DNA from: Treponema sp.
Lineage (GTDB): Bacteria; Spirochaetota; Spirochaetia; Treponematales; Treponemataceae
Length of the DNA: 64,000 nucleotides
Assembly (NCBI GenBank): GCA_016286365.1
Contig: JAEESN010000001.1
Coordinates: forward strand, 248,001 to 312,000
Direction of reading: 5' to 3'
The notes below the pieces were generated by a model. It made no database searches. It had not been told where the DNA came from and was given only the letters and a program-made list of their open reading frames with translations. The translations under genes were made by a program, and so were the position numbers. Shown piece by piece: positions 1 to 9,247 of this stretch (position 1 is the stretch's first letter; each line of letters begins with the position of its first letter).

Positions 1-457
1 GAAAGGTGATTGCACTCGAAAGTCCCACGTGCCACATCTGATGACGGAATTGCGCAAGGATTAATTCAAGCCTTGTGTACTCAAAGCCATCCGGTTTCTG
101 AATAAGATTTTCCTGGGTGAGGGATTCAAAATATTTTTTCAGCTTGGTTTTTACAAACTCAAAATAAGACATTAATTTTTCGCGTGGAATGATGATTGAT
201 GTATCTTCCACATAGCCTTCGCGTGCACTCGAAATCACACTTAAGTTTTCAGGAATACCAAAAAGCTTTTCTCCTTCGTAGACATAGTCAGTCGGATTCA
301 TAAAAAATCTGTCCATCGAATGAAGGTAATGAAAGATATAGCGAGAGTCATTTACACCATCAAAAACCTGTTCCAAATCCGCCACCTGGATCTGAGCCTC
401 TATATTCATAAAATTGATTTCTGTCTGTTCCTTAATCTGCCTGATAATTTCGTCCAT
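1..457 (-). CDS. DinB-like four-helix protein (3' end outside window)
   Basis: The frame is open from ATG at 457 to the window edge (152 codons), so the C-terminus is missing. AGGAG sits a few bases before the ATG. The visible part runs MDEIIRQIKEQTEINF and later has QFRHQMWHVGLSSAI, which resembles the second helix of DinB-superfamily proteins, where spaced histidines bind a metal. These proteins are often thiol-dependent transferases or stress proteins, but the exact reaction cannot be told. The gene follows an acetyltransferase gene on the same strand with a 15-bp gap, so they may be cotranscribed. The family call rests on the His pattern and helical character only. Confidence 0.6.
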   Translation of the reverse strand, partial: MDEIIRQIKEQTEINFMNIEAQIQVADLEQVFDGVNDSRYIFHYLHSMDRFFMNPTDYVYEGEKLFGIPENLSVISSAREGYVEDTSIIIPREKLMSYFEFVKTKLKKYFESLTQENLIQKPDGFEYTRLELILAQFRHQMWHVGLSSAITF

Positions 458-472
458 GTTAGTCTCCTATAA

Positions 473-970
473 CTAAAGTTTATATTCTGCATATCCAACT
501 GTAAAAGGTAGATGTTCATATTTTACAGTTCCCATAAACTTAAATCCATTTTTTAAATACCATTCTTTTAATTCTGTGTGCTCATCAATAAAATCAAGAA
601 AGAGATTTTTACCACCAAGTTTACGTGCTTTCTCTTTAGCAAAATCAAGAAGCATTTTACCAAAACCCTGTTTCTGCATTTCTGGTATTACACAAAGATT
701 ATGAAGCATCCAGACATCTTTTTTCTCCGGATCTTTACTGATGGAAAAATATCCGACCAGTTTGTTTTCTCCATTTTGATTTTCTTCAAAAAGTCCGTAC
801 ATTATAAAGCCCCAGTTCCAGAAGTTCTCTAACTTTTCCATAGGCATAAAAGCATTATGTCCCGGACAGTTTTCTTTTGTAAAACCAAATTTCTGTGCAA
901 CTGTAAAAAAACAAAGATGGATAAAATCCACGCACATCGGAAGTTCTTCTTTTTTAATTAGTCTAATCAT
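473..970 (-). CDS. GNAT family N-acetyltransferase
   Basis: A 165-aa protein of standard single-domain GNAT length. The acetyl-CoA binding segment is clear in the middle (NLCVIPEMQKQGFGKMLLD), with the Q-x-x-G-x-G pyrophosphate loop, followed by KARKLGGKNLFLDF and a C-terminal NGFKFMGTVKYEH, the usual final strand pair. It transfers an acetyl group from acetyl-CoA to an amine, but nothing in the sequence defines the substrate. It lies 15 bp upstream of the DinB-like gene and just downstream of a methyltransferase gene on the same strand, so the three may form one transcript. Confidence 0.85.
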   Translation of the reverse strand: MIRLIKKEELPMCVDFIHLCFFTVAQKFGFTKENCPGHNAFMPMEKLENFWNWGFIMYGLFEENQNGENKLVGYFSISKDPEKKDVWMLHNLCVIPEMQKQGFGKMLLDFAKEKARKLGGKNLFLDFIDEHTELKEWYLKNGFKFMGTVKYEHLPFTVGYAEYKL

Positions 971-983
971 TTTTTCTTTTCCT

Positions 984-1808
984 CTATTTTTTCCTCAAAA
1001 TCCAAATCAGATTACTCTGATACTTTGCAGCGCTCATAGGGTCGTTTAAATCTTCCTTGTCACCTTTGTAACCGCGATAGATGTCCAGGACTTCAAAACC
1101 ACAAAGCTTTGCCAGAAGAAACATCTCCCAGCGATATGTCTGTCTCATCGTGAGCGGGCGGATTCTTTCTTCAATTATGTTACCTTTATCATCATAAGTT
1201 TCGAACTTCCAGTTTCCGCTCATAATCTGGGTCCAGGGATTATACGAAATTGCATTATATATTTTTTCGCGCTGGCCTTCACTGTTCACATATTCAAGAC
1301 GGAAAGAATAGTCATCGAGCTTTGTATTTATCTGCTCGGCCTGAACCTGTGGCCACGGATCAAAAGTATTGAGCGTAAGAATGCCACCAGAAACAAGATG
1401 ACGCCCAAGATTCTCCAGAGCCGCAATTTGCGATTTTTGATCAGACAGATGCATAAATCCGCTTCGTGCAATAATCACAAGAGAGTATTTTCGCCCCGCA
1501 TCAAAATCTGTCATATTCCCGGCAAAGATTCTTAAATCAAGATTTTTATCCCGCGCCTTTTTTTCACAAACCCTGCACATCTCTTCCGATAAATCAGTTC
1601 CATCAGCTAAAACCCCATGCTCGGCAAGATAGAGAAGTACAGCCCCAGTTCCACACGCCACATCGATTACGCCATCTTTTCCATATTTTTTCGCCAGCTC
1701 CAGATAAAACTCCTGAAACCCTTCATGCTTGTCAAATTCCTGATTGTACATCACATCAAGATACCTGTCATAATTTTCCGCCACATCTTTGTAATCATGC
1801 AAATCCAT
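984..1808 (-). CDS. class I SAM-dependent methyltransferase
   Basis: The protein is 274 aa from the ATG at 1808. SAM motif I is VIDVACGTGAVLLYLAEHG near residue 60, with an acidic end of strand 2 (DGTDLSEEM) and a later SLVIIARSGFMHL in the motif-IV position. The C-terminal half has the extra strands seen in small-molecule methyltransferases of the YjiC/UbiE type; the substrate is unknown. The frame stays open upstream to 1862, but that extension is translated from a repeat element (1821-1945). The start at 1808 has AAGGAGGAAAAT directly before it, so I take that one. If the upstream start is ever used, the element adds 18 residues. Confidence 0.85.
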   Translation of the reverse strand: MDLHDYKDVAENYDRYLDVMYNQEFDKHEGFQEFYLELAKKYGKDGVIDVACGTGAVLLYLAEHGVLADGTDLSEEMCRVCEKKARDKNLDLRIFAGNMTDFDAGRKYSLVIIARSGFMHLSDQKSQIAALENLGRHLVSGGILTLNTFDPWPQVQAEQINTKLDDYSFRLEYVNSEGQREKIYNAISYNPWTQIMSGNWKFETYDDKGNIIEERIRPLTMRQTYRWEMFLLAKLCGFEVLDIYRGYKGDKEDLNDPMSAAKYQSNLIWILRKK

Positions 1809-1820
1809 ATTTTCCTCCTT

Positions 1821-1945
1821 TGATGGGGGAAGTCTCCCCCTCGCTCCCAAGTCCTCACTCAAGGTTGTTTAGACAAGCTCAACAACCTTTCGCTCCGGTC
1901 TTGTCCGCTACCCCTTCCTGCGGGGACACCCCGCAACGCCCCGTC
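1821..1945. repeat. GC-rich palindromic element, copy A (intergenic)
   Basis: GC-rich block in AT-rich surroundings. One end has an inverted repeat around GGGGGAAGTCTCCCCC, the other around TGCGGGGACACCCCGCA. The reverse complement matches 40664-40763 inside gltB nearly base for base over GAAGGGGTAGYGGACAAGAC, the GGAGC that follows, and GGACTTGGGARCGAGGGGGA. The same layout recurs at 57826-57906 inside carA. Copy A carries an extra 27-bp hairpin (AAGGTTGTT...AACAACCTT). It overlaps the upstream extension of the neighbouring methyltransferase frame. Confidence 0.85.
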
Positions 1946-1960
1946 AGAATCCAACACAAA

Positions 1961-1992
1961 AAAAAACCACCTACCCGAATGGATAAGTGGTT
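1961..1992 (-). terminator. intrinsic terminator
   Basis: Read on the minus strand, AACCACTTA and TAGGTGGTT form a stem, followed by a run of T. It would end transcription coming from the nuclease-like gene at 2234-3088. The rest of 1993-2233 shows no gene. Confidence 0.6.
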
Positions 1993-2233
1993 GATTTTCC
2001 AGATTAATATTTGTTCAATCTTTTACACTTTGTATCCCGGGCAAACAAAACTCTGACCACCAGTTGTAGTGGTTTTAGTGAGAGAAGTTTTACCTGTAGT
2101 TATAAGATTGGACATCATACGAAGAAAATATCGAAAAACAGCAGGGGAGTCAAGAGGGGGAATCTCCACGATTATAATATATTTCTAGAGTTGTTATCGC
2201 CCGACGTTGCATTAGATTGAGCCCTTATTTTTT

Positions 2234-3088
2234 TTACTCTATATCGCGTTTTAAATATAACTCCACAATTTTCTCTATCGACTTTGTGTTGATGGGGCAG
2301 GCTACAGTCTCTGTTGTGATAATCAGATTTTTCCCGGGGAAGAAACCATTTTTTGCGTAAAGGGATAGTTTTTGAACAGTTCGCTCGGAATATTCTGGAT
2401 TATCCATCATCCCAAAATGCTCCCAGAAAAACTCTTCTCGTGTTTTAAGATTAAGGCACATAAAATCTGGGTGTATTGTTATTTTCTGACCTCTCTCTGC
2501 AGTCAGCTCTAATGGGTACTCATATCTGTATGGGACGTGCATTCTTGCAAGCGTATCTGCAATTATGTTTTCTGATTTTGAACGCACCAGGTCTCCACGA
2601 GCAGTGGTATAGGTTAAAGTATCTTCAGAAAATGATTTTTTTTCGTAAGAAATCTCCTGCCATTGTTTTGCATAATCTTCATCAGATAATAATACCGGAT
2701 TGATTAATCCCTGCCGCAGGATATTTAGTTTTGAAAAGATTGATTCTGCCAGATGATTTTTTTTCTGTAGATTTACGTATTTCCCAAGCGAATGATTAAG
2801 GATTTTTATCTCTTCTCTGGCAGCATTGATTATTTTTTTGTCATAATCCTTCTGGGCAATTTGTTTTGCAAGAGATTTGTTGGCAGATATAATATATTTC
2901 CCCCTGGAACTCTCTTGATTATCCCTCAAGTAGTATTGAACAGAGCCATTACTCCTTGAAATACGCAGATTCCCCGAAGGTGCATTTTTCAAAGCCTTTT
3001 CTTTTAAAGCCAGCAGGTTTGAAAGTTCAAAAATCCGGGCTTTAATTACAGATGTAATCTTTTGTTTCGAAATAATTTCAGTTTTCAT
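2234..3088 (-). CDS. conserved protein with PD-(D/E)XK nuclease-like core
   Basis: About 284 aa. The N-terminal half is basic and helical (ARIFELSNLLALKEKALKNA). The C-terminal half has SKSENIIADTLARMHV, then YRYEYPLEL, HPDF and EFFWEHFGMMDNPEY. This order (helix Glu, then Pro-Asp, then Glu plus a basic or aromatic) is like a PD-(D/E)XK fold. Proteins of this type are common and uncharacterised in gut bacteria; nuclease activity is an inference. The start is not settled: ATG codons lie at 3097 and 3088 and no Shine-Dalgarno is visible. A -10 box TATAAT at 3098-3103 abuts the first ATG, so transcription probably starts after it and 3088 is preferred. Confidence 0.6.
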   Translation of the reverse strand: MKTEIISKQKITSVIKARIFELSNLLALKEKALKNAPSGNLRISRSNGSVQYYLRDNQESSRGKYIISANKSLAKQIAQKDYDKKIINAAREEIKILNHSLGKYVNLQKKNHLAESIFSKLNILRQGLINPVLLSDEDYAKQWQEISYEKKSFSEDTLTYTTARGDLVRSKSENIIADTLARMHVPYRYEYPLELTAERGQKITIHPDFMCLNLKTREEFFWEHFGMMDNPEYSERTVQKLSLYAKNGFFPGKNLIITTETVACPINTKSIEKIVELYLKRDIE

Positions 3089-3097
3089 ATTTTTCAT

Positions 3098-3125
3098 ATT
3101 ATATATATATGCAGAGTTTTGTGAA
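3098..3125 (-). promoter_or_regulatory. sigma70-type promoter of the nuclease-like gene
   Basis: On the minus strand TTCACA (3120-3125), a 16-bp spacer and TATAAT (3098-3103). The -10 ends nine bases before the ATG at 3088, which leaves almost no leader. Confidence 0.5.
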
Positions 3126-3218
3126 AAAAGGAGTAAAACACACAAAAAAATTAATTTTTTTGTGTGTTTTTTCAGATTTAGGTCGAAGGAATGGATTTTG
3201 ACAGGTGAGTGACATGGA

Positions 3219-3947
3219 TTTTACGGACGTAATGGTCAAAAACAAAGATTTCGTCCGTAAGAAGCTGTATTTTAACCACAATTTACAGCCCAAAACTAGT
3301 TGTGTCATCAATACTTTACGGACGAAACGCCTGAAAACGATGATTTCGTCCGTAAGAAGCAGTATTTTAACCATAATTTATTATCTGAAATTTGAAGTAA
3401 TATCTGAACTTTACGGACGAAATACTCCAAAATAATTGTTTCGTCCGTAAGAAGCAGTATTTTAATCACAATTTATTGCCAGAAACTTAAAGTAATATCT
3501 GAACTTTACGGACGAAACGCCTGAAAATAGAGTTTTCGTCCGTAAGAAGCTGTATTTTAACCACTATTTATTGCTAGAAATTTGAAGTAGAATCGGCACA
3601 ATACGGACGAAATGGTAAAAAACAAAGATTTCGTCCGTAAAAAACAATATCTTATCTCAAATTTAGAGCCCGAAACCAGTTGTAACATCAATACTTTACG
3701 GACGAAATGCCTGAACACAATAATTTCGTCCGTAAGAAGTAGTATTTTACTCACAATTTACAGCCCGAAACCAGTTGTAACATCAATACTTTACGGACGA
3801 AACGCCTGAAAACGATGATTTCGTCCGTAAGAAAAGAAATTACATCTAATGTTGGGAGCCTGGAATTGGATGAAACATCGGTACTTTACGGACGAAATGC
3901 CCCAAAAAACACTTTTCGTCCGTAGAGAATGAGGTTTCGTCCGTAAA
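3219..3947. repeat. 95-bp tandem repeat array with palindromic core, 8 units
   Basis: TTTACGGACGAAA or a close variant begins at 3220, 3315, 3410, 3505, 3600, 3695, 3790 and 3885, an exact 95-bp period. In each unit it is followed after about 16 bp by its inverse TTTCGTCCGTAA, giving a palindrome with 12-bp arms. The roughly 50-bp linkers are related but diverged (AAGAAGCAGTATTTTAACCA and similar). A last lone arm ends the array near 3947. No translated frame keeps a protein-like pattern; the frames that exist are copies of the repeat. The array fills most of 3160-4064; the remainder holds nothing I can name. Confidence 0.95.
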
Positions 3948-4064
3948 AAAAATATTTTCCTCACTCCATCTCACTGTATTTCTCTTTTTTCAATCCATAA
4001 TCATAGAGAATCATTCAAATCAGCAGCAAGAATCACTGCTAAGATAAAAATACAGGAGAAAATT

Positions 4065-4487
4065 ATGGTAACAGGAATCGGTCACGCGGCATTCAATGTA
4101 AAGGATATGGAAAAAACTGTTGAGTTTTACGAGAAAACCCTGGGCTTTAAGAAAGCTTTTGATATTCCTCGGCCGGAAAACGGGGAGCCCTGGATTGTTT
4201 ATATGTATGCGGGTGGAAATCAGTTTATAGAATTATTCTACGGTGGCAAAAAGGAGAATCCTTACCGCGACGAAAATATCGGATTTTTTCATCTTTGTGT
4301 GGCAGTCGACGACATTCATGCGGCCTGGCAGAAAATCCTCGAAACAGGGGCGCCACAGGACGATCCTCCAAAGCAGGGCGCAGACTTCAACTGGCAGTGT
4401 TGGACCCACGATCCCGACGGCATAAAAATTGAGCTCATGCAGCTCGACGAACAAAGCCCCCAGATGAAGTTTATAAAATCCCGATAG
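4065..4487 (+). CDS. VOC superfamily (glyoxalase-like) protein
   Basis: A 140-aa single-module pair of beta-alpha-beta-beta-beta repeats of the vicinal oxygen chelate fold. The metal-ligand positions are occupied: His in GIGHAAFNV near the start, Glu in QFIELFYG, His in GFFHLCVAVDD and Glu in IKIELMQL. This is the pattern of lactoylglutathione lyase and related enzymes, although the reaction of this member cannot be fixed. The start ATG has ACAGGAGAAAATT before it. The gene stands alone between the repeat array and an opposing lipoprotein gene. Confidence 0.85.
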   Translation: MVTGIGHAAFNVKDMEKTVEFYEKTLGFKKAFDIPRPENGEPWIVYMYAGGNQFIELFYGGKKENPYRDENIGFFHLCVAVDDIHAAWQKILETGAPQDDPPKQGADFNWQCWTHDPDGIKIELMQLDEQSPQMKFIKSR

Positions 4488-4602
4488 TAACTGGCGCCGG
4501 CAATATCCAGGGGGCAAATTGTGTAATAGCCGGCAATCACAAGAACTATAAAAAGATTTTTTTCTCTTTTTCCTCACATAAAACAATTTTTTTCAAATTT
4601 GA

Positions 4603-5484
4603 TTAATCTTCTTTTTCAAAATATTCGACAGTAACATCCCATGGATGAAATTCTCCCTTGCGATATTTTGTAATTCTTTCGTAAACTTCAATAGGACCAT
4701 GAGCCGTAAGTTCAATTTCGTGTGTTTCTTCAATATAATTTATTGGCAGAGAGTCAATTACAATTGAATTACCAGAATCAAATTTGCTACCATATTTTCG
4801 ATTCAAATCTTTGGCGTAAAGTTCATGTAATTCTTTTTGGATTTCATATATCCTTAGACCCTTTATTTCTTCTTTGCTGGAAGCCGGGATATAAAGTTTA
4901 TAATATCCGTTCATAGGAATATTCATATTACTTTCTAAAAAATAAAAAGCAACTATCTTATCATCTTCAAGCCCATCTGTTATAAACTTTCGGATTTTTT
5001 CATAATCATCGGATTTAAATTTTTTTTGTTCAACCCGTTGTAACTTGGAAAAAATTATATCAACATCTTTTTCGTCGGGGAGGTCATACATAATCATAAT
5101 ATTATTTCCGTATTTATAATTATGCTCTTTACGGTTCATCCTGATATAAGCTTCATCAGTTTGAATATCTTTGTTTTTTACCTGATAGATCACATCTGTC
5201 TGTTCATAAGGATCCTTGATAGAAAAAACAAAACCACAGAAATTACAACAGAAAGTTTTTTGAATACGCGCTGATTTTGGGAAAGGTTTTAAAACTTCTT
5301 CCATTTTTTCTTTACCTTCCACAAAATAATATTCATCCTTCCATTTAATTAAAAAACCTTCTTCCTGCTTTTTTATACCCGAAGTTTTTCCTTCCTGAGC
5401 AGCCTCATTTTTAGTTGATGTACAGTTTACAAAAAGTACCCCAAACAACACCAGCGAAATTAATTTTCTAAAATGATTTTTCAT
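4603..5484 (-). CDS. secreted lipoprotein of unknown function
   Basis: About 293 aa. It begins with a short basic stretch (MKNHFRK), a hydrophobic segment and a lipobox ending LFVNC, so it should be lipidated at that Cys and anchored in the envelope. The mature part is rich in Lys and Glu and has no domain I recognise. The reading frame opens two codons earlier at 5490, but AAAGGAG would then touch the start codon; the ATG at 5484 has normal six-base spacing. It faces the VOC gene. Confidence 0.65.
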   Translation of the reverse strand: MKNHFRKLISLVLFGVLFVNCTSTKNEAAQEGKTSGIKKQEEGFLIKWKDEYYFVEGKEKMEEVLKPFPKSARIQKTFCCNFCGFVFSIKDPYEQTDVIYQVKNKDIQTDEAYIRMNRKEHNYKYGNNIMIMYDLPDEKDVDIIFSKLQRVEQKKFKSDDYEKIRKFITDGLEDDKIVAFYFLESNMNIPMNGYYKLYIPASSKEEIKGLRIYEIQKELHELYAKDLNRKYGSKFDSGNSIVIDSLPINYIEETHEIELTAHGPIEVYERITKYRKGEFHPWDVTVEYFEKED

Positions 5485-5580
5485 TCTCATCTCCTTTGTT
5501 TATTTTTTTATAACAAACTTAATCACCACCAGGAACTTAATCATCACAAGGGCAAAAAAGTTTGATTTATAATCTACCAT

Positions 5581-5670
5581 TCACAATGTTATCCTTCTTG
5601 AATTATCTGCGCTGGCAGATAAAGCTGAAAGTTGAAAAATTAAAAATACAAATATCAAAAATCTTTTCAT
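5581..5670 (-). pseudogene. signal-peptide-only remnant of a secreted protein gene
   Basis: A 29-codon frame reads MKRFLIFVFLIFQLSALSAS and ends ITL then TGA. It is a complete signal peptide with a cleavage-like ASA end and almost nothing after it. There is no Shine-Dalgarno. It looks like the 5' stub of a secreted-protein gene whose body was lost, although a very short exported peptide cannot be excluded. The rest of 5491-5735 has no other gene. Confidence 0.4.
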
Positions 5671-5735
5671 CTATTAATATTTTACATGCAGAATAAAAAG
5701 TAGTCTATTAAAAATATTTATGATATCATAAGAAT

Positions 5736-7532
5736 ATGCTTATAAATAAACTCAACCAGTTATATAAACCTGAGCGTATTCTCTATTATTTGGAAGTTTC
5801 TCCCGAAGAAATCAAGGCGTTTTATAATGATGTTGTACCCGAAAGCATAAATAGATATGCCAATGCTTTTGGAACTTATGATTACCCTGGAATTTTTTAT
5901 GTAGAAGCGCTCAAAAAAGAAGTGATTGGAATTGAGTTTAGACCCGATGATCCGCGCATAAAATATCCTGCAGAGCTTAAATCAATCCCGCTTGATGCAT
6001 CGTTTTTTTATTCTGTCGAAATTGATGGCGATGTAGAAATAAATTATCCTTTTATAAAAGAACTTTTTACAGAAATTGCAAAAGAAGATAATGCACACCG
6101 TCCATACAGTGATTTACGGATTAAGGATGATGTAAAAGTAATCAGTGTTTTTCACAGTTATAAAAAGAACCGCCTGCTTTATGAATGGAAGCTTTATGAT
6201 GACAGGGCAGGGCATATCATGTGTGATGATTATACTAAGTTCGAAAAAGAAGAGCTTTATAAATCAGCATTTACAGATTTAATCACAGGAAATTATAACT
6301 GGAATCATCTTGAAGCGTATCTTGAAGTTCCCGCAGACAAAGGAATTGCTGATTATGCTTTTGCACATTTTGATATAAAAGAATTCCGCGTAATAAACGA
6401 AGCTTACGGTCACATCGCAGCCAATAAGGTTTTGAGCAATATTGTAAAAGTAATGAATGAATCAGACCTGGTAATTGCAAGCGGCCGCTGTCATAACGAT
6501 AATTTTGCCATGCTCATAAAGGATATGCCCGAAGATGAGCTTGTGCAAAAGCTCCTTGATTTTTTTAATTCGCTTTCACGTCTTGAAGAAGATCCAAACT
6601 ATAAGATTTATTATAAATGCGGTGTTGTCCCGATGAAGCGTGCAATGCTTTCCGGAAACCGTGTTGCAGATTTTGCAAAAATGGCACAGGCGCTTGCAAC
6701 GAATCAGAAGCAGACCGAAGTTGTAATCTATACCGACAAAATGCACGAAGATCTTTCGTGGGGAAATTACATCAAAGCCTATGTAGAAACTGCAATCGAG
6801 CAGGATGAATTTGTTGTTTATCTTCAGCCAAAGTTTGATATTAACAGCGAGCATATAAAAGGTGCCGAAGCTTTAATCCGCTGGAACTATAAGAACAAGG
6901 AATTTTTACCGCCGTACCGTTTTATCCCGTATTTTGAAAAAGATGCTTCCATCGCTAAAATTGATGATATTGTCTTAAAGAAAGTTTGTGCCTCGCTTAA
7001 AAGATGGAAAGAGGAGGGTAAGCCACTTTATCCAATTTCCGTAAACCTTTCGCGCAGCCGGCTTTATAACGAAAATCTTATAGACAATCTTGTGAGCATA
7101 GTTGATTATTATGGCGTAGATCATAAACTGATTGATTTTGAACTGACGGAAAGCGCAACTTACGACAACATGGAACATATGATTAGTGTACTCGAAGAGC
7201 TTCGAAGCCGTGGTTTTAAAATTTCTATGGATGATTTTGGAACCGGTTATTCTTCGCTTTCTCTTCTTACCCGCATGCCGATCGACACATTAAAAATCGA
7301 CAAGAGCTTTGTAGATAACGTTGCTTCCCGGAATGAAAGAGCAGAAGATACAATCGTCCTCCGCCACATCATCACTTTGGCTAAGGAATTAAATTTTGTC
7401 TGCCTTGCCGAAGGAGCCGAAACTAAAGAGCAGGTCGACCGTCTCCGTACCTTAGGCTGCGAAGTCATCCAGGGCTACTACTACAGTAAACCAATCCCGA
7501 TTCCGGAGTATGAAGAAAAGTATTTGAGATAA
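5736..7532 (+). CDS. GGDEF-EAL protein, probable c-di-GMP phosphodiesterase
   Basis: A 598-aa cytoplasmic protein in three parts. The N-terminal ~170 residues are unassigned and may be sensory. A GGDEF-like domain follows (about 175-335) with the signature degraded to ASGRCHNDNFAM, so it should not make c-di-GMP. A C-terminal EAL domain (about 345-595) keeps the catalytic elements AEALIRW, SVNLSRSR, ELTES, DDFGTGYSSL, LKIDKSFV and LAEGAET, so c-di-GMP hydrolysis is expected. The degenerate GGDEF may act as a GTP-binding regulator, as in other hybrids. No good Shine-Dalgarno is visible at the ATG. It is monocistronic, with a minus-strand gene converging from the right. Confidence 0.9.
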   Translation: MLINKLNQLYKPERILYYLEVSPEEIKAFYNDVVPESINRYANAFGTYDYPGIFYVEALKKEVIGIEFRPDDPRIKYPAELKSIPLDASFFYSVEIDGDVEINYPFIKELFTEIAKEDNAHRPYSDLRIKDDVKVISVFHSYKKNRLLYEWKLYDDRAGHIMCDDYTKFEKEELYKSAFTDLITGNYNWNHLEAYLEVPADKGIADYAFAHFDIKEFRVINEAYGHIAANKVLSNIVKVMNESDLVIASGRCHNDNFAMLIKDMPEDELVQKLLDFFNSLSRLEEDPNYKIYYKCGVVPMKRAMLSGNRVADFAKMAQALATNQKQTEVVIYTDKMHEDLSWGNYIKAYVETAIEQDEFVVYLQPKFDINSEHIKGAEALIRWNYKNKEFLPPYRFIPYFEKDASIAKIDDIVLKKVCASLKRWKEEGKPLYPISVNLSRSRLYNENLIDNLVSIVDYYGVDHKLIDFELTESATYDNMEHMISVLEELRSRGFKISMDDFGTGYSSLSLLTRMPIDTLKIDKSFVDNVASRNERAEDTIVLRHIITLAKELNFVCLAEGAETKEQVDRLRTLGCEVIQGYYYSKPIPIPEYEEKYLR

Positions 7533-7539
7533 AAGGAAA

Positions 7540-8058
7540 TTATTTTTCTTCTTTAATTCCTTTTTCTGTCAGGAAATCTATAATCAGCTGTTGATTATGA
7601 TTGGTTGAACTGTCGAACCTGGAACCGTTTTTGTTTAAGAATGATAGTTTATCTTCGTCGATTTTTTTCCACGAAAAGATCTTTTCCCATTCAAAAAACT
7701 TTTCCATCACAATTCCATTAGCATAAAAGCCGTTATATTTTGAATATTGTTTTCTTACGATTATGTCCAGAAATGCAGGTATAAAGAATAAGACATTAAT
7801 AAAAATCAGAGGTTCTTTACTGGAAACAGCAAGAAGTACTACCAGAAGAATCATCAGAATATAATATATATATAATCCTTTTTTGATTTTTCTTGTTTCC
7901 GGGATTTTCAAAATTTCTTCCCCAAACCTGTTGATTTGTTTTTTTATGCTTCCCAATCTATAAAAGTTCACAATCATCCCGATTGACGGAATAAGAAAAA
8001 AATGAATAAAGAAAATCAGAAAAATTATGATGTGTTGATAGTTTGCTAAATTGTTCAT
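7540..8058 (-). CDS. small membrane protein, unknown function
   Basis: 172 aa with a long hydrophobic N-terminal segment (about 9-32) and two more membrane spans near 62-84 and 89-106. A charged tail follows (FEWEKIFSWKKIDEDKL). No family is recognised. Its ATG overlaps the stop codon of the upstream gene in TAATG, so the two are translationally coupled and probably work together. Confidence 0.6.
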   Translation of the reverse strand: MNNLANYQHIIIFLIFFIHFFLIPSIGMIVNFYRLGSIKKQINRFGEEILKIPETRKIKKGLYIYYILMILLVVLLAVSSKEPLIFINVLFFIPAFLDIIVRKQYSKYNGFYANGIVMEKFFEWEKIFSWKKIDEDKLSFLNKNGSRFDSSTNHNQQLIIDFLTEKGIKEEK

Positions 8059-9227
8059 TATTCTACCTTAATCTTATAGCTGACTTTTGTGTATTCTTCC
8101 CAGAGAAGTGCTGTCCAGCTATCTGTAATCATAAGGAAATTTTCTTTAGAATCTTCGTAGTATTTAGACTTCTTGGAGGTTTCACCTTTATCCTTAAATC
8201 CATATCTTTTTGAATAAAAAACAGCAATCTGATTTAATAAGTTTTTATCTGTCCCGGTTGCATAGCCAATTTCCACACCATAGAAAATGTCATAGTTTCC
8301 GAAGGCTAACTGTATATAATCAACTTTTATTCCTAAGAAATCACCATTTTCTTTTTTAAACTGTATATGGCCTTCATCCTCTTTGTCAATTGTCCATCCT
8401 TCTTCTACCATTATTGTCTTTACTTCTTCTCTTGAATAACCAAAAGGGATTCCATTAAAACTTAAAGGATCTTCTTCGAAGGTATAGACTCTATTATATT
8501 TAATGTACTTCTGTTTTTTAAAGTCAAAATCTTTTCCATTTATTACAACAAAATCATTAAAAAAGAAAAAATTCTTTTCGAATTTAATGTCCTGAATCTC
8601 GCTTGAATAAAAGCTTTGAGAAAACATTACACATTCCGAAAAAAGCAGTTTAAGATTTTTTGTCGAAAAACCAAGAAGATACATATCTGTAATTGCCATG
8701 CCGGAAGAAGAATTATTTCCTATTCCATAGAGAATGCTTTTGTCTTTGTACTTATATTTACGAAATAATATTGGAGTGTATTGTGTATATAAATAGTCGA
8801 TGGCCGTAATTTGTTTTTTCTTTGTGTCATATAGGAGAATTATATGATGCTGAATTTTTGGATGCCCGAAAACTTTTTCTGATGATTCTTTCTTTGGATG
8901 GATGGTTTCGTCACTGCGAATCTGATAATTCAAGAATAGGGTATCGTCGTGTAATTTGATGGCATTTAATATCTTATAATTTTTGAGATCTATGTAATCC
9001 GCAACAGCATCTGCAACACCTTTAGTTGAATCAACTTTCTTTAATTTAGAAACAATTTTTTTCTCAAAACTCTTGCTGGTGTAAGTCTTTAATTCCTCAT
9101 CGTCCAGTTCAATTACCTTGTCCTCAAGCAGGGAATTTATTTTATCGGTGACGGTTATAATATCTGTTGCATTTAAGACAGCAATACAGAATATTAAATT
9201 AAATAGAAAAAACAGAGTTTTTTTCAT
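8058..9227 (-). CDS. secreted protein of unknown function
   Basis: 389 aa with an N-terminal signal peptide (MKKTLFFLFNLIFCIAVLNA) and a good AAAGGAGAAGAGT before the ATG. The mature protein is rich in Lys, Asp and aromatic residues, without membrane segments or a recognised domain. It sits first of a coupled pair with the membrane protein at 7540-8058 and 20 bp after the SH3 lipoprotein gene, so the four genes from 11473 to 7540 are likely one operon of envelope proteins. Confidence 0.6.
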   Translation of the reverse strand: MKKTLFFLFNLIFCIAVLNATDIITVTDKINSLLEDKVIELDDEELKTYTSKSFEKKIVSKLKKVDSTKGVADAVADYIDLKNYKILNAIKLHDDTLFLNYQIRSDETIHPKKESSEKVFGHPKIQHHIILLYDTKKKQITAIDYLYTQYTPILFRKYKYKDKSILYGIGNNSSSGMAITDMYLLGFSTKNLKLLFSECVMFSQSFYSSEIQDIKFEKNFFFFNDFVVINGKDFDFKKQKYIKYNRVYTFEEDPLSFNGIPFGYSREEVKTIMVEEGWTIDKEDEGHIQFKKENGDFLGIKVDYIQLAFGNYDIFYGVEIGYATGTDKNLLNQIAVFYSKRYGFKDKGETSKKSKYYEDSKENFLMITDSWTALLWEEYTKVSYKIKVE

Positions 9228-9247
9228 ACTCTTCTCCTTTAATACTT

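Noticed and set aside
3099-3809. Several similar open frames on both strands in the 95-bp array (for example KILLLTDEIIVFR)
   Set aside because: They repeat because the DNA repeats, have no ribosome sites and no protein-like codon pattern.
3219-3947. CRISPR array
   Set aside because: The intervals between palindromes are related to each other, not unique spacers, the period is 95 bp, and there are no cas genes.
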